DNA of 64,000 nt. It comes from an uncultured Fodinibius sp. GTDB lineage: Bacteria; Bacteroidota; Rhodothermia; Balneolales; Balneolaceae. The DNA lies in the NCBI GenBank assembly GCA_913056235.1, contig CAJXMW010000002.1:496001-560000 (forward strand), in the 5' to 3' direction. Position numbers and translations under genes: made by a program. The notes under the pieces were generated by a model. The model ran no database searches. It saw nothing but the letters and a program-made list of their open reading frames with translations, and was not told the origin of the DNA. Below are positions 63,524-64,000 of the stretch, piece by piece. How positions within the stretch are numbered: the stretch's first letter is position 1; each line of letters starts with the position of its first letter.

Positions 63524-64000
63524 TTACTCCGACTGTTGATGCGCCAGCAACACGTAAAAACCATCAAGAACTGACAGGTTTGTATGTGTTACTTTTTGGA
63601 TCTCAGTGCTAATTTCTTGAGCATCATGCAATTGACTTATTTCAAATTCTGTTTCAGACAAGAGATGCTTGTAGCTGTCAATGGAACGGTCGAACTGTAG
63701 TTGCTCATTCACCAGCTTAACGCTGCTCTTGAAAACCCAGCGATAGAAAGAAGGTAATTCATTCAGGGCAAAATGGGTGCTTATTAAAGCAGGGTTGTGC
63801 GAGAAATATTGCCGTATTTGCTGTAAACAACGGGATACGGTTTCAGGAGCCAGGTAATCAAAGAACCCCTCGGCTACAATAATAGTTTTCCTGGATGGAT
63901 CAATGCGAGGATGATCGCTGAATTCGGTTTTGAGATCATCGGCAGGCAGATGTGAGGTGATGATATCCGGATGAGGCTGCCCGGGATAGCAATTGCTTAA
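63524..64000 (-). CDS. LCM-type SAM-dependent methyltransferase (partial)
   Basis: The C-terminal 158 residues of a protein running in from the right edge. They include RKTIIVAEGFFDYLAPETV, matching the motif of leucine-carboxyl-methyltransferase-like (PF04072) enzymes (…EGxxxYL), and RCLQQIRQYFSHNPALISTH; the end reads VTHTNLSVLDGFYVLLAHQQ. The frame is open to base 64000, so the true start lies outside. A GTG at 63712 is internal and not the start. Substrate unknown. Confidence 0.72.
   Translation of the reverse strand, partial: LSNCYPGQPHPDIITSHLPADDLKTEFSDHPRIDPSRKTIIVAEGFFDYLAPETVSRCLQQIRQYFSHNPALISTHFALNELPSFYRWVFKSSVKLVNEQLQFDRSIDSYKHLLSETEFEISQLHDAQEISTEIQKVTHTNLSVLDGFYVLLAHQQSE

Noticed and set aside
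63524-63712. Separate small gene beginning at GTG 63712
   Set aside because: The same frame stays open to the right edge and matches a methyltransferase, so this is the end of a larger protein.

Overview
The window looks like a chromosomal segment of an aerobic, heterotrophic member of the Bacteroidota/Balneolota/Rhodothermota group; Balneolales is my best guess, by inference and not by a search. The signs are a tRNA promoter of Bacteroidota type (GTTG, 20 nt, TATATTTG), weak or absent Shine-Dalgarno sites at many genes, Bacteroidota-style lipoproteins and outer-membrane proteins, and a GMC dehydrogenase / DUF1080 / Gfo-Idh-MocA cluster typical of that group.

Left part (1-13 kb): the 3' part of the window edge is purC, followed by a squalene/phytoene synthase, a COG4947 esterase-fold protein directly upstream of accC, a murQ-plsC-tonB-like run, tRNA-Ser(GGA) with its own promoter and a terminator, a large lipoprotein with an outer-membrane partner, and a two-helix K+ channel. 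Minus-strand genes from 12.1 to 15.3 kb are an NAD salvage pair (pncB, pncA) and a DAO-type flavoenzyme. LpoB-like lipoprotein gene and a broken COG3014 gene follow (15.3-17.3 kb).

Middle (17.5-33.2 kb, plus strand): an Ig-like lipoprotein, full-length mprF, fused isobutyryl-CoA mutase icmF, and then a sugar cluster: secreted alpha/beta hydrolase, two Gfo/Idh/MocA oxidoreductases, a TIM-barrel isomerase/epimerase, a DUF1080 lipoprotein, a GMC flavoprotein and its Tat-exported small subunit. Together these resemble the recently recognised 3-keto-glycoside route: oxidation of a glycoside at C3, cleavage of the keto-glycoside, then reduction or isomerisation.

The minus-strand block from 43.2 to 33.2 kb is housekeeping: thrS-infC-rpmI-rplT-pheS-pheT-(ZapB-like)-zapA-ymdB-lolD-TPR protein. 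infC has no ATG/GTG/TTG start and appears to begin at AUC, in keeping with IF3 autoregulation. Terminators lie after infC and after rplT, so the block is split into several transcription units.

Right part (43.4-64 kb) is more accessory: a multi-PAS HisKA_2 kinase, a UPF0182 membrane protein, a gene-poor stretch (48.7-50.4 kb) with two short genes missed by length cut-offs, a long hairpin and the wreck of a BBE-type FAD oxidase, then a row of single minus-strand genes (CvfB-like, cupin, matrixin protease, MltB-like transglycosylase, hydrolase, FrnE-like, beta-propeller lipoprotein, VOC, zinc ribbon). From 57.7 to 60.2 kb an AT-rich OLD-family nuclease gene sits next to a cluster of REP-like inverted repeats and directly before rmuC; this is the clearest candidate for recent acquisition. 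The window ends with a small secreted protein, an anti-sigma-like membrane protein and the C-terminal part of an LCM-type methyltransferase.
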